Positions 1 through 7,205 of a stretch of DNA of 15,772 bases are shown here, in pieces. Numbering within the stretch: the stretch's first letter is position 1; every line of letters starts with the position of its first letter. Origin of the DNA: an uncultured Rhodospirillales bacterium (GTDB lineage: Bacteria; Pseudomonadota; Alphaproteobacteria; RF32; CAG-239); assembly GCA_902795665.1 (NCBI GenBank), contig CADBMA010000060.1:1-15772 (forward strand), written 5' to 3'. A model generated the notes under the pieces. The model was not told where the DNA came from, searched no databases, and saw only the letters and a list, made by a program, of their open reading frames with translations. A program made the position numbers and the translations under genes.

Positions 1-31
1 AGAGCAGTTTTAGTGATATTTTTATAAGAAA

Positions 32-56
32 AAAGGCCGTTTGCATAACGGCCTTT
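32..56. terminator. Bidirectional intrinsic terminator
   Basis: A perfect 10-bp stem, AAAGGCCGTT (32-41) and AACGGCCTTT (47-56), closes on a 5-base TGCAT loop. On the minus strand it is followed by a T-rich run and lies three bases past the stop codon of the 207-aa gene, so it ends that transcript. On the plus strand it is followed by CTTTTT, so it probably also serves a rightward gene lying before the window. Bases 1-31 hold nothing else I can identify. Confidence 0.85.
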
Positions 57-60
57 CTTT

Positions 61-684
61 TTAATCATCATCATCGTCGTCGTCATCATCGTCGTTGCAT
101 TCCGTGAACAGAGGAGTGAAATCATCTGAGAACGGATTGCCTAAGACGTTGCATATATTATGCGTGGTCTTGACAATCATGACATAGCCGTTCTGAATCA
201 GCAATGCCTCTATTTCGGGGCGATTGCGGGGAACTTCTCTGCTGAACTCAGCAAAGACGAGCGGTCTGGTGACAATCTTGGTTGACAAGGTTCCGTGCTT
301 ATCATTCATGATGATGTCTACACAGCCTTGTTCGGCAATGTTTTTATTGCCTTTTAGTTCGTTGGCGATAGTCTCGATGTAGACTTCGATATCGCTTGCC
401 GGGTGGTTGCAAAATGGCGTATGAGCATATTTGTATATGCTGTTTTTGGCCATTTCGCTGACACCGTTACCGGCTGCTTTTTTCAGCGTTTTGTACACAC
501 GTCCGGAGTCGACGAACGGCTTTTCGTCATAGACGGCGAGCAGGATGTCCAAAAATTGCAGGTCATCTGCATCGAATTCGGAGAGGTTGGTTCCATATTC
601 CTCATCAAAGGCGTGCATGACCTTGTTTTTGGTTATCCATGTCTCTTTCTCCATGGATGCCAATGTTATTTTATTTTTTTTCAT
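61..684 (-). CDS. Hypothetical protein with C-terminal poly-aspartate tail (207 aa)
   Basis: I do not recognise this protein. It is predicted soluble, with no signal peptide or membrane segment. Visible parts are a Lys-rich start, an acidic helical-looking stretch around residues 27-55, a central region around 60-130, and a region around 140-175 containing VFAEFSREVPRNRPEIEALL. The last ten residues are all Asp. The start at 684 has no Shine-Dalgarno sequence; the upstream DNA is almost pure A/T, unlike most other genes here. Met11 is an alternative start but also lacks a good ribosome site. It lies 79 bp downstream of ruvC on the same strand, so read-through from that operon is possible, but a candidate promoter sits in the gap. 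A terminator follows at once. The long open frame between a promoter and a terminator supports a real gene; the function is unknown. Confidence 0.7.
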   Translation of the reverse strand: MKKNKITLASMEKETWITKNKVMHAFDEEYGTNLSEFDADDLQFLDILLAVYDEKPFVDSGRVYKTLKKAAGNGVSEMAKNSIYKYAHTPFCNHPASDIEVYIETIANELKGNKNIAEQGCVDIIMNDKHGTLSTKIVTRPLVFAEFSREVPRNRPEIEALLIQNGYVMIVKTTHNICNVLGNPFSDDFTPLFTECNDDDDDDDDDD

Positions 685-716
685 AATATATAATATTTAT
701 AATTTCACTTAGAACG

Positions 717-745
717 AGTGTAGATGATTTTTAGACATAAATCAA
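717..745 (-). promoter_or_regulatory. Candidate sigma-70 promoter for the poly-Asp protein gene
   Basis: On the minus strand TTGATT (740-745) and TACACT (717-722) are separated by 17 bp; each matches the consensus hexamer at 4 of 6 bases. It would give a leader of roughly 25 nt. The leader is extremely A/T rich and includes other TATA-like hexamers closer to the start, so the exact promoter is uncertain. Confidence 0.35.
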
Positions 746-763
746 TAAAAAAATATACAAAAA

Positions 764-1249
764 TTACATTCCGAGTAAACGCGCATTGCGATAATTAAAA
801 TGGGCAATGGCAATAGCAAGAGCATCGGAAGAGTCGTTGTTTTGCGGATTGCAGCCAGGGAGCAACACTTTAACCATGGTTTCTACCTGTTGTTTGGCTG
901 CTTTTCCAACACCGACAACGGCCTTTTTTATTTTATTGGGTTCGTACTCGGTTACGGATATGTTATAAAGGGCGGGGGCCAAAATCACAACACCTCTGGC
1001 CATTCCTAATTTGATGGTGGAGGTTGGGTTATCATTTAAAAACACTTGCTCAATTGCAGCCTCGTCTGGATTGTAGGTTTTGATAACTTGTTCCAGTTGC
1101 TGGTGTATTTCGGCCAAACGCTCCGATATCGGTGCTTTGGTATCAGTTTTGATATAGCCATCGGCAACATATTTCATCTTGTTGCCGATGACTTCAATGA
1201 TTCCCCAACCGGTAGATGATAAACTGGGATCAAGTCCTAAAATGCGCAT
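764..1249 (-). CDS. ruvC: Crossover junction endodeoxyribonuclease RuvC (161 aa)
   Basis: RuvC is the resolvase that cuts Holliday junctions symmetrically after RuvAB branch migration in recombinational repair. The protein has normal family length and the RNase H-like fold signature. All four acidic metal-binding residues are visible: Asp7 in LGLDPSLSSTGWG, Glu67 in AAIEQVF, and Asp139 and Asp142 in NNDSSDALA. The ATG at 1249 is preceded by AGGA at good spacing. It starts 19 bp after the stop of the RND permease on the same strand, so it is probably the last gene of the efflux operon. In many bacteria ruvC is linked to ruvA and ruvB; neither is within this window. No strong terminator follows, only an A/T-rich gap. 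Confidence 0.96.
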   Translation of the reverse strand: MRILGLDPSLSSTGWGIIEVIGNKMKYVADGYIKTDTKAPISERLAEIHQQLEQVIKTYNPDEAAIEQVFLNDNPTSTIKLGMARGVVILAPALYNISVTEYEPNKIKKAVVGVGKAAKQQVETMVKVLLPGCNPQNNDSSDALAIAIAHFNYRNARLLGM

Positions 1250-1268
1250 GTGTTATCCTGACAGTAGT

Positions 1269-4200
1269 TTATATTTTGTTTTTGCCGGTCAATTTTTCGG
1301 TGATGGTTTGGAACAATACATACAGCATTGGAATTACAATCAACCCGAGGCCTGTTCCAATCAACATTCCGTAGAATACCGGAACACCTATAGCAATACG
1401 GCTGTTGGCACCGGCTCCGCTGGCAACCACCATTGGCAAAACGCCTAAAATGAAGGTAAATGCGGTCATTAAAACGGCACGGAAACGCTCTTTTAAGCCT
1501 ACCAAAGCGGCACGAGGAATTGAGGTTCCCCTTTCTCTTTCTTCTTTGGAAAATTCAACAATTAAAATAGCGTTTTTGGCGGCCAAACCAACCAATAGTA
1601 CCAAACCTAATTGTGCGTAAATGGATAGGGGCAATCCGTGAATAAATAATCCAACCAAAGCACCGACCATGGCAACGGAAACAGAGGCCAACACAGGAAC
1701 AGGTGTTGACCAGCTTTCGTATTGAGCCACCAAAAACAGATAAGCAAATGTAATTGCTAATAAAATCAAGCTGCCTAAGGTTCCTTGATTGGCTCGCTCT
1801 TGAAAACTCATGCCTGACCAGTCATAGCTATAGCCGTCCGGCAGATTTTCTTGTGCCAGTTTCTCCATGCCGGCCATAGCATCACCGCTGCTAATTCCGG
1901 GGCGGGCAACTGCGGTAATGGCGGCAGATGGATATTGATTGTATCGGCTGACGGCACGGGGACCCAGTACCTGACGCAGGGTTATCAACCCGCCGAGAGG
2001 CACCATTTTTCCCTCGTTATTTTGAACATAAAGGTCGTTAATGCTGTTAATATCTTTGCGATATTTCCAGTCAGACTGAATTACAACTTTATTTACTTGG
2101 GTGCCAAAATTAACATCGTTAATGTATGAAGAACCCAAATATTGACCGATGGTGTTGTATATGTTACCGACAGAAGTTTTTCCGGCTTCTGCTTTTTCGC
2201 GGTTTACATCTACAAAAATTTGCGGTGTTTTTGCATTATAGGTAGAGAAAGCATACATCAGGTAAGGTGAGGTATTCATTTTTCCAAGCATCAATTGCAA
2301 GGTGTTATCCAATTTTTGCGGATCATCGCTATCCAAGGCTTGAAGGCGAAAATCCATACCATTAGTGTTGCCAAGCCCCATAATGGCAGGCATTTCAAAC
2401 ATATTTACTTTGGCTTCGGGCATGGTGGCTGCAACCTCGGCGTTAACTTTGTTTAAGATATTGGTCGACAACAAAGTTTTGTCCTTGCGATAACTCCAAG
2501 GGTCTAAAATTACTGCCATAAAGCCCACATTTTCGCCATCACCGCCAATCATACTGATACCGGATATATTCATGATGTGGTTAACGCCTTTAGTTCCTTT
2601 GATAAGTTTGGCAATTTTGGTAACCACTTTTTCAGTACGCTCGCGTGATGCGCCCTCAGGCAATTGGATATCAACCATGAAGATACCTTGATCCTCGTTT
2701 GGAATAAAGCTGGTTTGGCTGATTTTTAACAAACCGAAAATGAGCAGTACAATCAGAGTAAAAATCAGAGCAATGGCGCTGATGCTTCTGCTGCCGACAG
2801 CGGTGATGCTCAAATAGCGATCCCGTGATTTTTCAAGTGTTTTTCCAAACCAGAACAGTGGGCCGGAGGTTTGGGCTTTTAAGGGGCGCAAAATGGTGGC
2901 GCATAAGGCAGGTGATAAGGTTAAGGCGTTTAATGATGAAAAAGCTACGGAAGCAGAAATAGCAACAGCAAATTGTTGATATATGCGACCGGTAATGCCT
3001 CCCATAAAGCCGATAGGGACAAAGATGGCTAACAACACCAAAGTGGTGGCAATAATTGCGCCGGACACTTGCTCCATAGCTTTTATTGTGGCTTCTTTGG
3101 GGGTGAGTTTTTCGCTTTCCATTAAAAACAGAACGCGTTCAACCACAACAATGGCATCGTCCACAACCAAACCTATGGCAAGTACCAAACCAAATAAGGT
3201 CAGAATGTTTAAGCTAAATCCCATTACCAATAAAATTGCAAATGTGGCAAATATGGATACCGGAATGGTGATTGATGGCACCAAAGTGGAGCGCCAATCT
3301 TGCAAGAAGATATAGCATACAAAAACTACCAATCCGAAGGTTAGCAACAAGGTCATGATTACTTCTTCAATGGAGGTTTTGATATATTCAGTAGCATCAT
3401 AGGCGATATTTAATTCAAAATCTTCGGGGTACATTTTGGCCAGTCGTGCCATTTCAGTTTTGAGGTTTCCCATAGCTTCGATTGCGTTAGCTCCGGAAAG
3501 CAAATTTACGGCGATGGCAACTGACGGGGCGCCGTCAAATTCAGCTTTGGCACGATAATTTTCTTCTCCGATAGTAACTCTGGCAACATCTTTTAAGCGT
3601 ACAAGACCGCCTTGTTCGTTGGTGCGTACAATAATGTTTTCAAAATCTTTAACATCATTAAGACGTCCGGTGGTTTGCAAGGTATAAACCATTTGCTGTG
3701 TGCCGTCTCCGGGCATGGCTCCGACTTTTCCTAAAGATGGTTGAATATTTTGACCTCTGATGGCTGCAGATATGGAGGATATGGGTAGATTGAGCGCAGT
3801 TATTTTGTCGGCATCAAGCCAGACTCTCATACTTAGCGGTGGGGCATAAACATTAACTTCGCCGACACCGTTAACCTTTACCAAGTTCTTTTTAATATTA
3901 TTTTGCACGTAGTCGCTGAGTTGCAAAGTATTCATTGAGCCATTAGGAGAACGTGCCACTAAAAATCCTAAGATATCAGTAGAACGGCGAAATACGGTAA
4001 CCCCTTGCTGTTGGACTTCTGCGGGCAATTTGGACAAGGCTTGTTGAACGCGGTTTTGGGTTTTTACCTGAGCTAAGTCAGGATCAACCCCCACTTTGAA
4101 AGTTACAGTCAAACGGTACATTCCTGAAGAATCGGATGTTGAATCCATATAGAGCATATCTTCGACGCCGTTAATTGCTTCTTCTAACGGAATACCGACT

Positions 4201-4382
4201 GTATTGGCAACAACTTCGGCACTGGCGCCAGGGTAGGTTGCGGCGACCATAACGGTTGGAGGGGTAACTTCAGGGTAAAGAGATACAGGCAATGACATTA
4301 GTGAAATTATGCCGGCCAATGTCAGCACAATAGATATGACCATTGCAAAACGCGGACGTTCAATAAAAATTCGTGAAAACAT
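1269..4382 (-). CDS. RND multidrug efflux permease, AcrB/MexF-like HAE1 family (1037 aa)
   Basis: This is the inner-membrane proton-drug antiporter of a tripartite RND pump. Length and layout match the family: an N-terminal transmembrane helix (about 10-30), a large periplasmic porter and docking loop, a helix cluster from about 340 to 500, a second periplasmic loop, and a final helix cluster from about 870. The proton-relay residues are present: Asp408 and Asp409 in GLVVDDAIVVVE and Lys936 in GLAAKNAILIVEF. The hydrophobic C-terminus ends in a short Lys-rich cytoplasmic tail. Its ATG lies three bases after the stop of the fusion-protein gene, with AGAGGA inside that gene's last codons, so translation is probably coupled. 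Substrates cannot be deduced. No outer-membrane channel gene is visible in the window, so the pump presumably uses a TolC-like protein encoded elsewhere. Confidence 0.96.
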   Translation of the reverse strand: MFSRIFIERPRFAMVISIVLTLAGIISLMSLPVSLYPEVTPPTVMVAATYPGASAEVVANTVGIPLEEAINGVEDMLYMDSTSDSSGMYRLTVTFKVGVDPDLAQVKTQNRVQQALSKLPAEVQQQGVTVFRRSTDILGFLVARSPNGSMNTLQLSDYVQNNIKKNLVKVNGVGEVNVYAPPLSMRVWLDADKITALNLPISSISAAIRGQNIQPSLGKVGAMPGDGTQQMVYTLQTTGRLNDVKDFENIIVRTNEQGGLVRLKDVARVTIGEENYRAKAEFDGAPSVAIAVNLLSGANAIEAMGNLKTEMARLAKMYPEDFELNIAYDATEYIKTSIEEVIMTLLLTFGLVVFVCYIFLQDWRSTLVPSITIPVSIFATFAILLVMGFSLNILTLFGLVLAIGLVVDDAIVVVERVLFLMESEKLTPKEATIKAMEQVSGAIIATTLVLLAIFVPIGFMGGITGRIYQQFAVAISASVAFSSLNALTLSPALCATILRPLKAQTSGPLFWFGKTLEKSRDRYLSITAVGSRSISAIALIFTLIVLLIFGLLKISQTSFIPNEDQGIFMVDIQLPEGASRERTEKVVTKIAKLIKGTKGVNHIMNISGISMIGGDGENVGFMAVILDPWSYRKDKTLLSTNILNKVNAEVAATMPEAKVNMFEMPAIMGLGNTNGMDFRLQALDSDDPQKLDNTLQLMLGKMNTSPYLMYAFSTYNAKTPQIFVDVNREKAEAGKTSVGNIYNTIGQYLGSSYINDVNFGTQVNKVVIQSDWKYRKDINSINDLYVQNNEGKMVPLGGLITLRQVLGPRAVSRYNQYPSAAITAVARPGISSGDAMAGMEKLAQENLPDGYSYDWSGMSFQERANQGTLGSLILLAITFAYLFLVAQYESWSTPVPVLASVSVAMVGALVGLFIHGLPLSIYAQLGLVLLVGLAAKNAILIVEFSKEERERGTSIPRAALVGLKERFRAVLMTAFTFILGVLPMVVASGAGANSRIAIGVPVFYGMLIGTGLGLIVIPMLYVLFQTITEKLTGKNKI

Positions 4383-4385
4383 GAT

Positions 4386-5540
4386 TTATTTTTCCTCTGC
4401 ATTAATATTTTCAGCACGCACGGTAGAGCCGTCAGAAACTTTTTGAAGGCCTTGAACGATTACTCTATCGCCTGAAGATAATCCGGCGGTGATGATTTGG
4501 CGTGAACCGGAAGTTTCACCGGCTTTAATTCTGCGTTGTTCAACAATATTATCTTTATTAACAATCATGACATAGCTGCCGTTTTGGTCATGTCCGATAG
4601 CGGATTGGTTGACAGTAATGGCGCGGCGCGGCTCACCGGAATCGATATTGAGGTTTACATATCCGCCGGGGATTAATAATTCATCAGTATTGGGAAATTC
4701 GGCATAGACAGCAATGGTTGCAGTAGTTGTATCAATTGAATTGTCGGTATATTCATCAACAGAAGTCATGCGAACAACTTCTCCGCTGGGAAGCTGAATG
4801 CGGGCTTTAATATGCTGTTTGGTGATTCCTTGTCTTTTCAGAGAGCCAATTTGTTTATCGGTAAGTGAAAAAGTTATGCGAATCGGGTCAAACTGAACTA
4901 CTGAAGCCAAAATTCCGGTGGCGCTGCTGACATAGTTGCCTTCAGTGACCTTTGCTTTGCCGATTTTTCCGGAAAAAGGGGCTTTGATTTCGGCGTGTTC
5001 TAAATCTATTTTAGCAAGATTGTAATTGGCTTCGGCCTGTTTTACGGCTGCTCGGGCTTGCAACAAATTGGAATATGCTTCATCAAGTTTGGCTTCAGAT
5101 GCATATTTTTGCTGATTTAATGACTTTTGGCGATTGTAATCTTTTTCAATTTTAGTAAGACTGGCTTTGGCCGAATCGAGTTCAGCTTTACGTAAATCAG
5201 CAGTAGCCTGATAGCGCTGTCTTTCGATTACGAAAAGAATGTCTCCTTCATTTACGATGGATCCTTCTTCAAAAGTGACGTTTTCGAGGTATCCGCTGAC
5301 TTGAGGCTGTAAATTAACCGAATTAATAGCTTCTACGTGTCCGATTACACTTTGTGAAGGTGTTACATCTTCTTCAACAACGGTTTCTACCAAAACATAA
5401 GGGGTTGCAGCAGAACCTGCGGCTCCGAGCATCATTGGCGGGGTGAATCGGGTTTTCAAAAACCATCCGATTGCTACGCATATAATAACTAAGGCAACGC
5501 GCCATAAAATGTTGCTGTTATTCATTTGTCCCATTTTCAT
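4386..5540 (-). CDS. RND efflux periplasmic adaptor (membrane-fusion protein), AcrA/MexA family (384 aa)
   Basis: This adaptor links the RND permease to an outer-membrane channel. Residues 11-27 form one hydrophobic helix; there is no lipobox cysteine, so it looks membrane-anchored by this helix rather than lipidated. A lipoyl half-motif follows (about 80-110, with GSIVNEGDILFVIE), then an alpha-hairpin rich in Ala, Lys, Glu and Gln (about 112-180), the second lipoyl half (SGKIGKAKVTEGNYV), and beta-barrel and membrane-proximal domains to the end (DRVIVQGLQKVSDGSTV). The ATG at 5540 follows AAGGAAGG; Met3 and Met6 are alternative starts. Only two bases separate it from the TetR stop codon, which places repressor and pump in one transcript. 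Confidence 0.95.
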   Translation of the reverse strand: MKMGQMNNSNILWRVALVIICVAIGWFLKTRFTPPMMLGAAGSAATPYVLVETVVEEDVTPSQSVIGHVEAINSVNLQPQVSGYLENVTFEEGSIVNEGDILFVIERQRYQATADLRKAELDSAKASLTKIEKDYNRQKSLNQQKYASEAKLDEAYSNLLQARAAVKQAEANYNLAKIDLEHAEIKAPFSGKIGKAKVTEGNYVSSATGILASVVQFDPIRITFSLTDKQIGSLKRQGITKQHIKARIQLPSGEVVRMTSVDEYTDNSIDTTTATIAVYAEFPNTDELLIPGGYVNLNIDSGEPRRAITVNQSAIGHDQNGSYVMIVNKDNIVEQRRIKAGETSGSRQIITAGLSSGDRVIVQGLQKVSDGSTVRAENINAEEK

Positions 5541-5542
5541 GT

Positions 5543-6166
5543 TTAATTTTCCTTCCTTAATTGTTTTAGCAGTAAATTCAGTCCGTACATAAAATTTTCA
5601 CATAATCCGATATTTTGCGAATCGCTTTCAGAAATATAAAAATATAATGCTCCACGCCACATGGCGGCAATTGCACTTGCGGCGCATTTTACATCAGTTT
5701 GAGGGCTTATTTCGCCATTTTTTTGGGCTTGCGTCAAGGTTTTTTGCACGATTCCCAATCCAAAATCGCGAATATCACCGATTTTGTTAATTACAGTATT
5801 GAAAACAGTATCTGACCATTCTACCTGAGCTGTAATAAAAAATATGAATTTTTTTAGCTCCGGATGGTTTTCAATATATTGGCTTTTATTATAAAAAAAA
5901 TCGCGCAGTTCGCAAATATTTGCGGGAATTGCGTTGTTTTTTTCAAAGTTGTATCCTTTTTCTTCGACTTGTTGCTTTATCAGTTCGGCCAACAATTCAG
6001 CCTTGTCTTTAAAGTGCCAATATACAGCGCCTTTGGTCATGCCAATGCGTTTAGCAATATCATCAAACGATGTTTTAGAGAAACCCTTTTCATAAAAACT
6101 GTCCAAAGCGGCCTGTAATATTTGGGTTTTGGTGTTTTCGGTTTCTGCTTTTGTTTTTCGCCCCAT
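5543..6166 (-). CDS. TetR/AcrR-family transcriptional repressor of the efflux operon (207 aa)
   Basis: The N-terminal domain is a typical TetR helix-turn-helix: TKTQILQAALDSFYEKGF, then SFDDIAKRIGMTKGAVYWHF (about residues 33-52), closely resembling AcrR and TtgR. The C-terminal part (about 70-207) is a helical ligand and dimer domain, divergent as usual. Family members repress their own pump genes and release DNA on binding pump substrates. It is the first gene of the unit, two bases before the adaptor gene, so repressor and pump are made together, unlike the divergent acrR-acrAB arrangement of E. coli. AAGGG sits six bases before the ATG. The palindrome just upstream is the probable binding site. 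Confidence 0.93.
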   Translation of the reverse strand: MGRKTKAETENTKTQILQAALDSFYEKGFSKTSFDDIAKRIGMTKGAVYWHFKDKAELLAELIKQQVEEKGYNFEKNNAIPANICELRDFFYNKSQYIENHPELKKFIFFITAQVEWSDTVFNTVINKIGDIRDFGLGIVQKTLTQAQKNGEISPQTDVKCAASAIAAMWRGALYFYISESDSQNIGLCENFMYGLNLLLKQLRKEN

Positions 6167-6183
6167 GGTTAGCCCTTAATATT

Positions 6184-6207
6184 TATACATTCAGGTAGGT
6201 ATGTATA
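6184..6207. promoter_or_regulatory. Predicted TetR-family operator (24-bp palindrome)
   Basis: Perfect 7-bp arms TATACAT (6184-6190) and ATGTATA (6201-6207) are separated by 10 bp. Total length is 24 bp with TACAT/ATGTA arms, similar to the known AcrR operator of E. coli. The site lies between the predicted -10 and the ATG of the TetR gene and would cover the transcription start, a position suited to autorepression. Binding is inferred, not shown. Confidence 0.65.
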
Positions 6208-6234
6208 TTGTAAATAAAATAGCAATGCAAGCAA
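6207..6234 (-). promoter_or_regulatory. Candidate promoter of the tetR-RND-ruvC unit
   Basis: On the minus strand TTGCTT (6229-6234) and TACAAT (6207-6212) are separated by 16 bp; matches to consensus are 4 and 5 of 6. The expected transcription start falls inside the adjacent palindrome. The next good ribosome site is AAGGG before the TetR ATG. Confidence 0.5.
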
Positions 6235-6340
6235 AATATTATTTCTTGCGTTTTTTTTTGTATAAAATACGGCGTTCGAATAAAAATAGTTGATTATCAA
6301 AAGGTGGCAGCACTAAATTTATTTTGAATTTATTTTTTAG

Positions 6341-6369
6341 TATGATATACTTGGGAAGATTTTGAGGAG
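6341..6369 (+). promoter_or_regulatory. Candidate -10 box and strong ribosome-binding site of the 266-aa gene
   Basis: TATGAT (6341-6346) is a plausible -10 hexamer, but the -35 region at 17 bp is poor. GAGGAG (6364-6369) lies eight bases before the ATG at 6378 and fixes that start. The rest of the 211-bp gap from 6167 holds the divergent TetR promoter and A/T-rich sequence, with another TATA-like hexamer at 6261-6266. Confidence 0.4.
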
Positions 6370-6377
6370 TTTTAAAC

Positions 6378-7178
6378 ATGAAAAACGAAGAAATTGAGCA
6401 GAAACTTGCCCGTCTGGTAGATTTATATGACCAAATTAAGGCTTTGCGTGAGGCGCAAGGCGAAGAGTTTAGTATTGAAGACGAGGATTTGTTGTCGAAG
6501 CCCGAACTCCTTGAAGAAGCCCTTAAAAACTATATGTACCAGTTTGGTATGTCAATATATCGCAATAAAAAAGGTAAGAAGTTTTTTAAGAAATTTATTC
6601 ATGAAGAAGATGAAATTCGCGGGTTTGATGAACTTGACGGAGAGTGCTTTGAATTGCAGGAAGCGCATGCCGGTTTTTTGCAAAGACTGATGGAATATCA
6701 ACCTGAAAATAAGTTGTTGCTTACTACAAATGTTGCAGATGCAGTATCTCTTTTGTATAGCAAGGATCCTCAAATGATTGATATTTTTGACGAATTAGTG
6801 AACGAAGAAGCTTCTCATTGTCTTGAGGTTATTAATGAAGGTAAGCTTGATGCCGAGATACAACATACTTTCGAAATTCAAAATGAAATCACAACTCCTG
6901 AAATTACAATTGAGTTAGATGCTCCATCAATTGAGATAACCGATATTGAGAAAGAAATTGAGCGTCCCGAGCCGATTGTTGAAGAAGAGGTGATAAAAAC
7001 AGCTTCAAATAGCAATAAAAAGAATCGTAGTCGCGCCCCGCGAGCTGCGCGTGTTGATGATAATTTGCATGGAAATTATCAATGCGGAACAAACAACATT
7101 GAAAAAAATAAACGTAAACATATATCCAAGCAGAATATCACTCGTGAGCTTGGAAAAGATGGCAGAGTAGAGCGATAA
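6378..7178 (+). CDS. Hypothetical cytoplasmic protein with acidic middle and basic C-terminus (266 aa)
   Basis: I do not recognise this protein. No signal peptide or membrane helix is seen. Residues 1-50 are a charged, probably helical region (EEIEQKLARLVDLYDQIKAL). Residues about 60-75 hold a Lys/Phe-rich patch (NKKGKKFFKKF), and 80-150 look like a small helical domain. From about 165 to 206 the chain is a low-complexity run of alternating Glu, Ile and Thr with Pro (TTPEITIEL, IEITDIEKEIERP). Residues 210-266 are strongly basic and probably disordered (SNKKNRSRAPRAAR and KNKRKH). A nucleic-acid or protein-binding role for the tail is only an inference. The gene has a GAGGAG site, stands alone, is divergent from the TetR gene and converges on sua5. 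No clear terminator hairpin lies in the 27-bp gap that follows. Confidence 0.75.
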   Translation: MKNEEIEQKLARLVDLYDQIKALREAQGEEFSIEDEDLLSKPELLEEALKNYMYQFGMSIYRNKKGKKFFKKFIHEEDEIRGFDELDGECFELQEAHAGFLQRLMEYQPENKLLLTTNVADAVSLLYSKDPQMIDIFDELVNEEASHCLEVINEGKLDAEIQHTFEIQNEITTPEITIELDAPSIEITDIEKEIERPEPIVEEEVIKTASNSNKKNRSRAPRAARVDDNLHGNYQCGTNNIEKNKRKHISKQNITRELGKDGRVER

Positions 7179-7205
7179 TATATATTTGCATAATTGCCAC
7201 TAATG

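Noticed and set aside
2983..3315. A 110-aa plus-strand frame inside the RND permease
   Set aside because: It lies antisense to conserved transmembrane codons including the Asp-Asp motif; its Thr/Lys-rich composition is that of a reverse-strand shadow.
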